A stretch of 35,482 bases of DNA from an uncultured Verrucomicrobia subdivision 3 bacterium (GCA_903913865.1 CAIWMU010000161.1:1-35482), one strand, 5' to 3'; positions 26,135 to 35,063 are shown, counted from the stretch's first letter. Program-made: numbers and translations. The notes: generated by a model from the sequence alone, not told the origin.

Positions 26135-28383
26135 CAGTTTTCAGTTCCGGTTCCCGTTGCGTGATGGCCACAGGAGGTGCGGCAGTTGGCGTTTTCAGTG
26201 TATGAGCCCACCGCCGCTTTCGTGAACTGCTGCATACCGACTGTCGTGAGGGTGTTGTTATAGGCGTAGCGGGCGGGCATGGTGCCATCCCTGTCTGCGA
26301 TCAACCGGGACATCTTCCCGCCATGTGGAACAACGATATGACAAACATAACACTGGGAACTGCTGTGGTCCCCCTCACTATGCCCCCTATGGGTTGATTT
26401 GTTGTGGCAATTGGCACACCAACTGTTGTTATAGTTGGCGAGAGTAACGTTGGGCCAATTGTTCGCGTTGGTGCCACGCAGCATGAACTGGGCTGCCGAG
26501 CCATGGGGTCCCTGGGCCGCGGGCAGCGCGGCGTCCGTGCTGTGACAGTCGGCACACATCATGGTTTGGGTTCCAAGATTCACGTTCCACGGAGCCTTCA
26601 TCGCTGCCGCAAGCAGGCCCCGCTTTCCACCCACTGCAATGGAATTGGAGTAGGAGTCCAATCCTACGACAATCGGATGGCCAGACTTGTTCTTGGGGCT
26701 GAACTCCAGGGCAAGGTCCGTTTCAATCGGGGTGGCGACGCTACCATTGGTGGAAACTCCGTTCGGGGCAACACCGGCCACCCATCCATAGCTGGAGTGG
26801 CATTTGAAACAAATCTGGTATTCGTTTGTTGCCCCGGGGTTTGCAGGGATCAGTGTAAAAAGGTTCGTGGTGATGGCCTGGAAATTTGTTAGAGCCGTGA
26901 AGTTTACGGCGACTCCGGAAACCCCAAGCATCGGCCCATCCACCACATTGCGGGTGGCCGTAGGTGTGTTCGTGAATGAGACCGATCCAACTTTGGCTTT
27001 GTGCGCGTTATGGCAATCCGAACACTCGACCGATCGCACCCCGACCTGCTGGGCATCGACCACCCGGTGATGTATTCGCTTCGCGAAATCAGCTTCCACC
27101 TGCTTGACGGCAGGCCCGTTCGTTCCATGGCAGGTGAAGCACATGCGCTCCTCAAAATCGGCCAGCAACTTGGGGTAGTGGTTCGTCGGAGCCGCAGTAT
27201 CCGGCCATCCATGCACCGGATGGCAGTTCACACAACTGCCCCGGTCGAGGACGTTCGTGCGGGCGGGCAACAAGGACCCCCGCCTGCCGCCGGGCCAGAG
27301 GGTGGCGCTGTTGGTGGTTGAGAAATGGGCGGCCGGAGTGGCGGTGTCTGCAAGGGTATGGCAATCAATGCAGAGCGATCGACTGCTGGCGACCCGGGTC
27401 AACTTTCCATCCGTTGAAACAGTCTTGTGAACATCGTGGCAGCTCAGGCAGCCGAAGTTGGTGGTTCCTGTCTGGGTCGGCAGAAGGGTTGGAGACTTGT
27501 GCTTGGCATCCACCGGGGTCTTGATCCCAACAGGGTGGGTTCCTGTAAGTGCGTTGGTTGCGTTCATCCCGGCATGGCAGTCAACGCACATCTGATCGGT
27601 CTGCGTGTTCATGCGCATGAAGTGACGTCCGCTGCCGGTCCCCCGCCCACCGTATGCAGGGGCGGTGGCATCAAAGGGGGCGAACTCCTGGCTGTGGCCA
27701 TCATGACATGCGGAACAGCTCACGACCCCGTCCACCATGTGCGCAAGCATCGTGGTGTTGGTCGGCTGACGAACTCCCGCACGCACATAAAGGTTCCACT
27801 TGTCGCCAGGCTGAAAGGATGTGGCGGCCCCATCGAGAAATTTCACCGATACACCCGCATCCAACAACACGGAGACCCCGGTGAGCACATTCGTTCCCGC
27901 TCCTCCCCCCGGAATCGTGGCCGACCACCCGAACCGGGCCACCCCTGCGGCTCCTGCCGTGGTGATCGTCAAAGTGTAAACCTTGGGATAGTAACCCGTG
28001 TAGGTGCCAAGCGGCTTGACTGAACCGGTGGAGGGGGTGACCGCCCCGCCCAAAAACTGCACATGCCCCGCCGCACTCGCATCCCACCGGTGGGATGTCC
28101 CGGAAGCCGCGGCTCCGACCACATTCGTTGGCAAACCCGGGTATGGCAGCGCCTGATCACTCGATGCAAATGCCAGCGTGGAAGCGGAACCGCCCGATTG
28201 ATGGCAGCTCAGACACACATTGGCATCCCCCGCAACCGCCGTCAGGTTCCCTCCCGGGGATGAATGTGGAATATGGCAGGAGCCACAAAGATCTGCTGTG
28301 ACATGCGGCGGATCAATGGCAGGCGCCGCCGCCGGGAGCAGGATTGAGACTGCGAAGACCAGCGACTTCAAGTGTAGCTTCAT
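26131..28383 (-). CDS. Secreted multiheme c-type cytochrome, 13 CxxCH plus one atypical site
   Basis: The 750-residue product has a signal peptide (MKLHLKSLVFAVSILLPAAAPA). There are 13 canonical CxxCH motifs, starting with CGSCH (Cys33) and CLSCH (Cys57), and a last site of form CX3CxH (Cys734, Cys738, His740). Paired CxxCH...HxxH and 'DCHNPH/NAH' patterns resemble the doubled-CxxCH families found in porin-cytochrome conduits. A heme-free beta-rich insertion (about 125-205) interrupts the heme chain after heme 2. The ATG at 28383 lies two bases after the stop of the upstream 12-heme gene and gives the signal peptide; the open frame extends to 28614 within that gene. Probably an outer-membrane or surface electron carrier working with the barrel at 30044. 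Confidence 0.87.
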   Translation of the reverse strand: MKLHLKSLVFAVSILLPAAAPAIDPPHVTADLCGSCHIPHSSPGGNLTAVAGDANVCLSCHQSGGSASTLAFASSDQALPYPGLPTNVVGAAASGTSHRWDASAAGHVQFLGGAVTPSTGSVKPLGTYTGYYPKVYTLTITTAGAAGVARFGWSATIPGGGAGTNVLTGVSVLLDAGVSVKFLDGAATSFQPGDKWNLYVRAGVRQPTNTTMLAHMVDGVVSCSACHDGHSQEFAPFDATAPAYGGRGTGSGRHFMRMNTQTDQMCVDCHAGMNATNALTGTHPVGIKTPVDAKHKSPTLLPTQTGTTNFGCLSCHDVHKTVSTDGKLTRVASSRSLCIDCHTLADTATPAAHFSTTNSATLWPGGRRGSLLPARTNVLDRGSCVNCHPVHGWPDTAAPTNHYPKLLADFEERMCFTCHGTNGPAVKQVEADFAKRIHHRVVDAQQVGVRSVECSDCHNAHKAKVGSVSFTNTPTATRNVVDGPMLGVSGVAVNFTALTNFQAITTNLFTLIPANPGATNEYQICFKCHSSYGWVAGVAPNGVSTNGSVATPIETDLALEFSPKNKSGHPIVVGLDSYSNSIAVGGKRGLLAAAMKAPWNVNLGTQTMMCADCHSTDAALPAAQGPHGSAAQFMLRGTNANNWPNVTLANYNNSWCANCHNKSTHRGHSEGDHSSSQCYVCHIVVPHGGKMSRLIADRDGTMPARYAYNNTLTTVGMQQFTKAAVGSYTENANCRTSCGHHATGTGTENW

Positions 28384-28385
28384 AG

Positions 28386-30044
28386 TCAATATTTGGAGTT
28401 GTGGTCCTTGCCGTGGCAGGAAAGGACACAGGATCCATGGGACATACCCTGCGCCTGAAACGAACGTGCGCCGGTAACCACATTGGGATTGAAGTTGATT
28501 AGACGGGGATTCGGAGATCCATGCGGGTCGTGGCAGGTCAGGCAGGATGTCATCCCCATGTGCTGGAGATGCTGCGGCCATGCGGTGTTGACAAAATTGT
28601 GGCACTTGTTGCAAAGCGCCGAATTCCCGGGGTTGGAACCGATATCGGCAAAACTCAAAGGTTTCTCAAGGAGCGGCTTATAGGCTGACCCATGAGGTCC
28701 CTTCGCCCCGCCCGGAGTGGATGCCGAATCACTGTTGTGGCAGTCTCCACACCCGATCCTGCTCGCGGTATTCCAGGGGGCCTTCAAGCTGGGCACATTC
28801 GGGTTTGCTCCAGCCGAAACAACCGGGTGAAAAGAGTTTGTCCCGCTCGAACTTGTGAATTCGGCACGTGTGTTCAGCTGGGGAAACTGGCGGGGAACCA
28901 TCGACGGACCCTTTGCCGTGTCGGCATGACAGCGGAAGCAAAGCTCATACTCATAGGTGATCTGGGAAACCGCCCCGCCGCCAACGTTCACGCCCCGGAC
29001 ACCTGCAAGGGCACCTGAAACTCCCGCCCCCAGGGGGGTGGTTGAATCATTGCTGGCGTGCGGATTATGGCAATCTGCGCACTCCACATGCCGGTTCGCA
29101 CCGGCTGGAACCAGTGGCTGCTCCATCGGATCATGGACGCCGGTATTATCGATGACCGGATGGACGCTCGGCTTGTTGAACTCGGCAAGGATGTTCTTAG
29201 CAGCCACATTGCCGTTGTGGCAGGTGTAACAATTCTGTTCCTCGGCGGCATAGTTGAGGAGGCGCTGCCTTCCCCCTGCCCCATGTGGATTATGGCAACT
29301 CTCGCAGGCGTTCGCCGCAACCGTCTTCTCAGTGGTGTGCGTCCAGGGATTCGGGGCTGCCCCATTCCACGTCTTTGTGGAGGTTCGATGGCTTCCCTCG
29401 TTCCAATTCTTCATGTTGTGGCACGCAACACACAGCGCGGATGCCGTGTTGTTCATCACGAGAAAACTGGGGTTCCCGTTGTCGTGCGCGTCGTGGCATG
29501 AGGTGCACTGTAACTGGTTGTTGGCATCCAGATGCACACCGCTGGATGTGGGCGGCGGTCGCAACTGCCCGTCCATGGCCACCAGCGCGGCATCGTATCT
29601 GAATGAAATGGGGTGGTCGTCTGAAAGATCCGTCCCCAGGTTGGATCGTCCCGGAGGCATCTTCGCCACAGCGCTCTTCATCGGAATCGGACTCGAACGA
29701 CTGCGAACCATGCCGAGCGCCACTGTCCCGTCATGGCAGCTGAGACACAGTTTGGAGGACCCTGTCGGCTGCCCGATGGTCGCCTTCGTGGTGCTGCTGC
29801 TGTAGGGAATGTAGGAAGCCCTTGAATCGTAGCGATTCCACAGTGCCATTTCACTGTTCGCGGAATGCGGCGTGTGGCAGAAGATGCAGATCTCCGTGCT
29901 CGCACCAGCAGCGGACTTGTTGGCTGTCAGGGTCCCCACCCCTGTGACGGAAAGGTTGTGCTTGGATTGGCCAACGTTGGCCGCACCCGCACCCATTGCC
30001 AGAAGGCAGACCAGAAAGAATATCACTGAACCAATGGCCCTCAT
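28386..30044 (-). CDS. Secreted multiheme c-type cytochrome, 11 CxxCH plus one atypical site
   Basis: The 552-residue product begins with a signal peptide (SVIFFLVCLLAMGAGAA). Its first four hemes (residues 53-209, CIFCH/CLSCH/CTSCH/CVACH) follow the same order as the separate tetraheme protein at 33316, including CHTPH, LWNR/LWNH, YSS, CHDGTVA, DHPI and CxSCH.(T/A)HD. Seven further canonical sites follow, and a C-terminal site of form CX3CH (Cys539, Cys543, His544). Its ATG shares one base with the porin stop (TGATG) and is preceded by AGGAGGAG (30053-30060), a good ribosome site. The cytochrome would act in the periplasm or within the barrel at 30044. Confidence 0.88.
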   Translation of the reverse strand: MRAIGSVIFFLVCLLAMGAGAANVGQSKHNLSVTGVGTLTANKSAAGASTEICIFCHTPHSANSEMALWNRYDSRASYIPYSSSTTKATIGQPTGSSKLCLSCHDGTVALGMVRSRSSPIPMKSAVAKMPPGRSNLGTDLSDDHPISFRYDAALVAMDGQLRPPPTSSGVHLDANNQLQCTSCHDAHDNGNPSFLVMNNTASALCVACHNMKNWNEGSHRTSTKTWNGAAPNPWTHTTEKTVAANACESCHNPHGAGGRQRLLNYAAEEQNCYTCHNGNVAAKNILAEFNKPSVHPVIDNTGVHDPMEQPLVPAGANRHVECADCHNPHASNDSTTPLGAGVSGALAGVRGVNVGGGAVSQITYEYELCFRCHADTAKGPSMVPRQFPQLNTRAEFTSSSGTNSFHPVVSAGANPNVPSLKAPWNTASRIGCGDCHNSDSASTPGGAKGPHGSAYKPLLEKPLSFADIGSNPGNSALCNKCHNFVNTAWPQHLQHMGMTSCLTCHDPHGSPNPRLINFNPNVVTGARSFQAQGMSHGSCVLSCHGKDHNSKY

Positions 30045-32029
30045 CAGAAACTCCTCCTGATGCGCAGATAGAAGTGATGGCGCTGCGACAGGGTTGCCGG
30101 TTGTGACTCCCGTCCGTATTCGTAGCCAAACTTCACCGCCAGCTTTCCAATCGCATAATCCAGCCCCAGACGTCCCACGCCTGTATCCCTGTCATTCGTG
30201 TAACCACGATCGATGCGCACGCCGCCTTCTGAATTCCAGGACAGGTGCTCCGTCAACCGCTCCTGATATCTCAAAATAAACCCATAGGAGTTCTGGCTCA
30301 TGCCGGTGTCTTGAAAATGCGTCCAGTTCTGATCAAACTCCAGTCCCACGTTCGAATTCTGGTTGGGCTGGAACTGGATCGATTGGAAGAGGCGCGCACG
30401 CTCATACGGCGCAAGGTTTGAATCGGCCAGCTCATACTCCGCCCCCGTTCTAAGCCACTTCCAAGTGCTGTCCACACCAACGGTCTTGGAATTAAGCCAC
30501 CGCAACATCAAGTCATCCCCCCCAATGTAGTCCAGTATGCTCCATCGTCCGTAAAAACCAAGCAGTCCTTTCCAGAGATCATACCGGAACAGGAGGTTGT
30601 TGTCGTAGCTGTAATAGCGGGCTGAGGGTTGAAGCTGCGCATCGTAATCCACAAACACCTCCTGCCCCGGCGTGATTTTCCCGCCGGTGATCCTCTCTAT
30701 CTGCAGGAGTGAGCCATGCTGGATAATCCTGTAATCCAGACCCTCAATGTAGGTGATTGTCTGGTTCTTGTCCGTGACGTGGACACTTGATGCGGTTGCC
30801 CCGGGCTGGTTCAGGAAGGTTGTGGTACCATCGGTCAGCACATGCGACTCATCCATGATGCCGATCATTTGCCCGCTCGAAGTCCTCTCCTCCCTGTCAA
30901 TCCGGCCATTATAGCCAAGCATGACCGAGGACCATGAGTTCAGGGGACGGTTGTATTGCTGATCAAGGCTTGTTCCATATCGGCACGTGTCTGAGAAAGA
31001 ATCCAGACCGGTGGCGGAACTCCTGATCCCGTGCAGATCCCATGTCGCAGAGTAGGTCTCTGTAGGTTCATAGCCAAGACCTGCTCTCCCCTGATGGGAA
31101 ATCGAATCCGAGGGACCAGCTGAGGCTGTGTCAAAAGCGTATTCGTAAAAACTTCGCAGTTTGGAAGAGTGCTGTAGACGAAGATTCTCCTGAAGCAGCA
31201 ACCGCTCGGTCGGTTGAGTGGTCTCGGCGACGGAGTTGTAGTTGCCGAGCGAATTGAGGGTAATCCATGAATCATCCCCGAACCCCTCGTTGTCGATCAG
31301 GCTCAGGTTCTGGTTGAGCCCGCGCTGTTGGCTGAATCCATCGTCAACCCGATAAAACCTGTCCAGGTTGTAGCTCAGCTGAGTTCTGGCCGCATCCGAG
31401 CGGCGCATGCTTTGAGCATTCAGCGTAATCGTGTCTTCGGTAAGTTCAGCGGGGCGCCGGTCATCAACGATCACCTCATCATAATGCTGGGCGGTGACGG
31501 AAAATGGAACAGGCCCTGCTGAATACCCCGTTCTCCCCCCGCACCGCTGGCTTTCCACCCGCACACGTGAGAAAAAGTCGTAATCACGGTAGGTGATGTC
31601 CTTGTCGGCAAACAGATTGACCGTGTAGGGCTTGAGTTGAAGGAGATCAATCGATCCGTGGTATCTTTGGAGGAAATCCAGACTTGAGGCACTCCCGCCC
31701 GGATCCTGCCTCGTTTCCTGCCAATCCGCACCAAGCTCCGTGTTCAGCTTGTATTGGAGCAGGTTGGGATGGTAGACAGAGCCGCCCACCCCCAGCCCCA
31801 CAACCGGCTGAACCATAAGCCGCTGCCTGATGACGGATGTGGGGGGATCACTCACCTGCTGCGTCTCCCTATCAAACTCCAAATCCGTCTGCAGATACTG
31901 TTCGGTAAACTGCATTCGAAAGGCCTTTGGACGATCCACCTCTACAATCCGCTGCGCCTGTGCGCTTCGGGATGCCGCTCCAAGAAGGAAAAGCAGGCAC
32001 CATCGGAGCGTCACGGAGCGGCGGGTCAT
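30044..32029 (-). CDS. Outer-membrane beta-barrel, probable porin of a porin-cytochrome conduit
   Basis: The 661-residue product has a signal peptide (to about ...SRSAQAQ), alternating beta-strand sequence throughout and a C-terminal Phe (YLRIRRSF). Strands such as NLLFRYDLWKGLLGFYGRWSIL and AVKFGYEYGRESQ are amphipathic. I find no named-family motif strong enough to call it MtrB/PioB, but it is followed directly by two multiheme cytochromes, the arrangement seen in Mtr and Geobacter porin-cytochrome conduits, where the barrel insulates a heme wire across the outer membrane. The ATG at 32029 gives the signal peptide. It stands 97 bases downstream of the NHL lipoprotein gene. Confidence 0.78.
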   Translation of the reverse strand: MTRRSVTLRWCLLFLLGAASRSAQAQRIVEVDRPKAFRMQFTEQYLQTDLEFDRETQQVSDPPTSVIRQRLMVQPVVGLGVGGSVYHPNLLQYKLNTELGADWQETRQDPGGSASSLDFLQRYHGSIDLLQLKPYTVNLFADKDITYRDYDFFSRVRVESQRCGGRTGYSAGPVPFSVTAQHYDEVIVDDRRPAELTEDTITLNAQSMRRSDAARTQLSYNLDRFYRVDDGFSQQRGLNQNLSLIDNEGFGDDSWITLNSLGNYNSVAETTQPTERLLLQENLRLQHSSKLRSFYEYAFDTASAGPSDSISHQGRAGLGYEPTETYSATWDLHGIRSSATGLDSFSDTCRYGTSLDQQYNRPLNSWSSVMLGYNGRIDREERTSSGQMIGIMDESHVLTDGTTTFLNQPGATASSVHVTDKNQTITYIEGLDYRIIQHGSLLQIERITGGKITPGQEVFVDYDAQLQPSARYYSYDNNLLFRYDLWKGLLGFYGRWSILDYIGGDDLMLRWLNSKTVGVDSTWKWLRTGAEYELADSNLAPYERARLFQSIQFQPNQNSNVGLEFDQNWTHFQDTGMSQNSYGFILRYQERLTEHLSWNSEGGVRIDRGYTNDRDTGVGRLGLDYAIGKLAVKFGYEYGRESQPATLSQRHHFYLRIRRSF

Positions 32030-32126
32030 GATGGCGTGTCTTCTTCGTGTTGTTTCAGGCGAAACCCGCCGCCGAAGGCACCAGCCAGTGCCAAACCGTG
32101 CGCGGGATCATATATTCCTTTGAGTG

Positions 32127-33263
32127 TCAGCGTTTGTGGCCCAATCCGTAAACGCTGATTTTTTTCGGTCCATATTGGTTGGCGATGATCACCAGCTGCT
32201 CCACTACAAAATCGGGTGCGACATATTTTTGAAACAGACCCACATGCGCATAATCAACAGTTATTCCAGCCGGCAGGCTCAGTGGCGCGGCACTCCCTCC
32301 CTGCTCACCAAAGAAGAGAAGCAGTTTTCCGTCGGCATCAAATATCTGACAAACCTGGGTGGCAGCATCCACCACGTAGAGGCGATTCTCCCGATCCACT
32401 GCTATCCCCTTTGGCCTAGCAAACTGCCCGGGCAGGTCACCCCGTGTTCCGATCGACCGCAAATGCCGACCTTCGGCGTCAAAAACCAGAACCCGGCAGG
32501 TCGCCATGTCCGAAACATAAACCCTGCCCGACTGATCGACCGCCACATTGACGGGCATATAGAGTTTCCCAGGCTCCTTCTCCTCCGCCTCATCAGGATT
32601 GCGGGGAATCGTGAATAGGGGCTTGAGACCGACTTTATCATAGACCCGAACGCAGTGGGTTTTGATGTCCGTTACAAAGATCCGACCTTTGCCAAGGGCG
32701 ACGCAGGTGGGACGCAGCGAGTCATCCTCGCCGATCTGTCCGATCAACGCATCGCCCGCACCGTAGATCAGAATCCGGTTACGGCCTGTGTCTGCGACGT
32801 ATCGGGTGCCGTCCTCGTCAATCGCCAGATTGACAGGTGTTCCAAATTTCCCGGCGTCCGCTGGAGAAAACCGGCTCATGGTCTTCCCCACCAGGTCCAG
32901 AATGTCGACCGTTCGTGTTCCTGTGTCACACACGAAGATCTGGTTGCTCATAATCAACACCCCGTAGGGCTTGACGATGGGCTGTGAACGGGGTGTCTCC
33001 CCGGTGATGAATGTTGCCAACGGGCTGACGGCCATCCCCAGATCAATCTCGTCAGAATAACTGACCAGAAACTGGAGTCTGGGTGCTGCAGGGGGGGGCG
33101 GATAAAAGATCGGCTTCTTCCCCACTTTGCTTCCCTGGTCCGTGGCGCAGCCGGCGATAAAAGCCAGCCACGCCACAGCCAGCACAAGTTTCACAACTTG
33201 TGGAGCACGAGCTTTTTGGCAACAAACATAAGTCATAACGTCATCCAGGCGGGGCGGCTTCAC
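32127..33263 (-). CDS. NHL-repeat lipoprotein
   Basis: The 378-residue product has a hydrophobic leader ending FIAGC (Cys39), a probable lipobox, then six-bladed NHL propeller repeats (for example YVADTGRNRILIYGAGD, IFVTDIKTHCVRVYD, VYVSDMATCRVLVFD and LYVVDAATQVCQIFD) ending near GLGHKR. It should be a membrane-anchored periplasmic or surface protein. NHL propellers are common next to porin-cytochrome clusters but their role is unproven. Starts at 33263 or the ATG at 33236 are both possible; 33236 gives a more normal lipoprotein signal length. It lies between the tetraheme gene and the barrel gene. Confidence 0.82.
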   Translation of the reverse strand: MKPPRLDDVMTYVCCQKARAPQVVKLVLAVAWLAFIAGCATDQGSKVGKKPIFYPPPPAAPRLQFLVSYSDEIDLGMAVSPLATFITGETPRSQPIVKPYGVLIMSNQIFVCDTGTRTVDILDLVGKTMSRFSPADAGKFGTPVNLAIDEDGTRYVADTGRNRILIYGAGDALIGQIGEDDSLRPTCVALGKGRIFVTDIKTHCVRVYDKVGLKPLFTIPRNPDEAEEKEPGKLYMPVNVAVDQSGRVYVSDMATCRVLVFDAEGRHLRSIGTRGDLPGQFARPKGIAVDRENRLYVVDAATQVCQIFDADGKLLLFFGEQGGSAAPLSLPAGITVDYAHVGLFQKYVAPDFVVEQLVIIANQYGPKKISVYGLGHKR

Positions 33264-33315
33264 AAATGAACCCGCCCTCAGATTCCACTACAGGAACCAG
33301 TAGCCTGAAGATGGC

Positions 33316-33948
33316 TTACTTGACGTGGCACTTCAAGCACAGGGCGCTGCCGGCGTTCGAAATGCGCAGGAACTTGGTGTAGGTGTTATCGTGAGTGGAA
33401 TGGCAGGAGGCGCACTCCATTTTGCCACCGAACAGGGGGATGGTTGCCGCAACGTCCACATAGTTGGTGGATGTCGGGGTAACGAGGCCCTTGTCAATCG
33501 CGACCAGCGCCGCGTTGTAGCTGAAGGCAATCGGGTGATCGCTGCTCAGGGAGTTACCGGAACCAACGCGGTTGGTGGTGCTGATGAAGTGTGTTCCAGC
33601 ATTGATCGTTCCAGCGTTGGCGAAGGAATCGACTGCGACTGTGCCGTCGTGACAGCTCAAGCACAGCTTGGATGTCGGCCCCGGTTGTCCCTGGGAAGCG
33701 ACACCGGCGAAGGTGGCGCTACTGTAGAGGGTGTAGCTCGCGACCGTGGTCGCATGGTTCCACAACGGAGCCCCTGCAACCGCCTGGGCCAAGTGAGGCG
33801 TATGGCAGAATTTGCAAAGTTCCGTCGTTCCCCAGCCCTTGGCGGAGAGATCGTGCGGAGTTCCAGTGATCGATGCACCTGATGCGGACCATGCACCTGC
33901 GGCGAACAGGGCGGCTGCAACGATAATTTGTGATTTACGGGTATTCAT
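33316..33948 (-). CDS. Secreted tetraheme c-type cytochrome
   Basis: The 210-residue product has a signal peptide (IIVAAALFAAGAWSASG) and four CxxCH sites: CKFCH (45), CLSCH (96), CASCH (179) and CLKCH (204). Distal His candidates are His52, His138 and His186. The order CHTPH...LWN...YSS...CHDGTVA...DHPI...CASCHSTHD...LCLKCH matches the first 160 residues of the 12-heme cytochrome in the same cluster. Stand-alone tetraheme proteins of this kind include the nanowire-forming OmcE class, as I recall, so filament formation is possible but only a guess. It is 52 bases upstream of the NHL lipoprotein gene and 89 bases downstream of the AraC regulator. No Shine-Dalgarno is seen before ATG 33948. Confidence 0.87.
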   Translation of the reverse strand: MNTRKSQIIVAAALFAAGAWSASGASITGTPHDLSAKGWGTTELCKFCHTPHLAQAVAGAPLWNHATTVASYTLYSSATFAGVASQGQPGPTSKLCLSCHDGTVAVDSFANAGTINAGTHFISTTNRVGSGNSLSSDHPIAFSYNAALVAIDKGLVTPTSTNYVDVAATIPLFGGKMECASCHSTHDNTYTKFLRISNAGSALCLKCHVK

Positions 33949-33985
33949 TCTATTTGTTTTTGTTGTTGCTGTTCTCTGTGCTCTG

Positions 33986-34024
33986 GTGTCGGGCCCCGTT
34001 CTCGGCGGAGCTGTTGGCCGACAC
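33986..34024 (-). other. Hairpin between regulator and tetraheme gene
   Basis: GTGTCGG (33986-33992) pairs with CCGACAC (34018-34024). It lies 14 bases after the AraC regulator's stop and in the 5' leader of the tetraheme gene. There is no T-run, so it could be a weak terminator, an attenuator or an mRNA-stabilising leader structure. Confidence 0.35.
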
Positions 34025-34037
34025 TAGAAATTTGTTT

Positions 34038-35063
34038 TCATTGGGTGCCCTTAGCGGGACCACCTGTGCGGTTGCGGATGCCCCGGGGTCTTCTGCTTCC
34101 GCCGGTCCGCTTTGTGGGCCACATCCCCGCCCACCTCGCCGGCAACGATCCGGTCCCACCCTTCAACCGGCGCCTGAACCCCATTCCCCGGGTTCTCCGC
34201 ACGGCCTCCAGAAACGCGGCACGGGTCTCAAACCCGACCACGGAACCAACCTGGCTCAGTGGGGCGCCAAAATCTTCAACCAGCGTCCGGGCCCTCTTCA
34301 ATCTCAGGGATGCCACATACTCCGGCACCGTCATCCCGGTTGATTTCCGGAACTCCGCACGCAATCTCGCGGGACTCAGGCGGGCTGCGGCAGCCACCCT
34401 GGAAAGATCCAGCGTTCCTGCCACCCTCTCGTGGATGAAAGCCTTGGCCCGGCATACCGGATCGCTTTCCGCCAGCAAACCCGCATCACACGGCTTCTCC
34501 AGCTCCCGGACAAGTGATTGCGTATACAACCGCAGTAAATCCCCGACACCCTCTGTCCGCATCCCGTCAACCGCCCCAGGATCGAACGCCCCCGCGGCAA
34601 CACCCGACCGGATGATTCCCGCCCCCGATGCTGCCAGTCGTTCCGATGCCCGCCAGCATTCCGCCAGCACAACGCTCTCGCTCAGCAACCGGCCGCCCAC
34701 CCATGTGGCAACATGCCGGTCACCAACGACCACGGGAGCCGCTACAAATTGCAGCCTCGCAGCAAAACAATCACACTGGGGAACCAGGGTCTTACCGGCC
34801 CGGCGCATGATTTCCGACTCCATCGTCCGGCAGACATCACCGGCGGCAAAATTCTCGGACAGCGATTTGTGGAAAGCCCCATCCCGGACCCCGCCGCCCA
34901 CCGTGCTGGATGTCTCGCCGGGCGGAACCAGCTTCAGGGCGATTCCAGTTGCCTTGCTGAACGCCTTCTCAAACTTCCCGATGATGGGCATCCCAACCAA
35001 ACGGGCATAATCACAACCCTGGTGACCATTCCCACCCGAACTTGATTGTTGCTTCCGATTCAT
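34038..35063 (-). CDS. PocR-domain AraC-family transcriptional regulator
   Basis: The 341-residue protein has an N-terminal PocR-like sensory domain (about 30-150, with FEKAFSKATGIALKLVPPGE, Cys78 in GDVCRTM, and Cys97/Cys99 in QCDCFAARLQFVAAPVVV). An AraC helix-turn-helix region follows (about 215-300, LSRVAAAARLSPARLRAEFRKSTGMTVPEYVASLRLKRARTLVED). The tail is about 40 basic residues (RRPRGIRNRTGG) longer than most AraC proteins. PocR domains bind small organic ligands; the clustered Cys residues could equally sense redox or metal, which is a guess. It is in line with and just upstream of the cytochrome operon and may control it. ATG at 35063 is used; the TTG at 35066 is unlikely. Confidence 0.85.
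   Translation of the reverse strand: MNRKQQSSSGGNGHQGCDYARLVGMPIIGKFEKAFSKATGIALKLVPPGETSSTVGGGVRDGAFHKSLSENFAAGDVCRTMESEIMRRAGKTLVPQCDCFAARLQFVAAPVVVGDRHVATWVGGRLLSESVVLAECWRASERLAASGAGIIRSGVAAGAFDPGAVDGMRTEGVGDLLRLYTQSLVRELEKPCDAGLLAESDPVCRAKAFIHERVAGTLDLSRVAAAARLSPARLRAEFRKSTGMTVPEYVASLRLKRARTLVEDFGAPLSQVGSVVGFETRAAFLEAVRRTRGMGFRRRLKGGTGSLPARWAGMWPTKRTGGSRRPRGIRNRTGGPAKGTQ

Noticed and set aside
33949-34037. GEMM/c-di-GMP riboswitch before the cytochrome operon
   Set aside because: Such switches precede cytochrome genes in Geobacter, but none of the conserved core bases could be found here, only a plain 7-pair hairpin.
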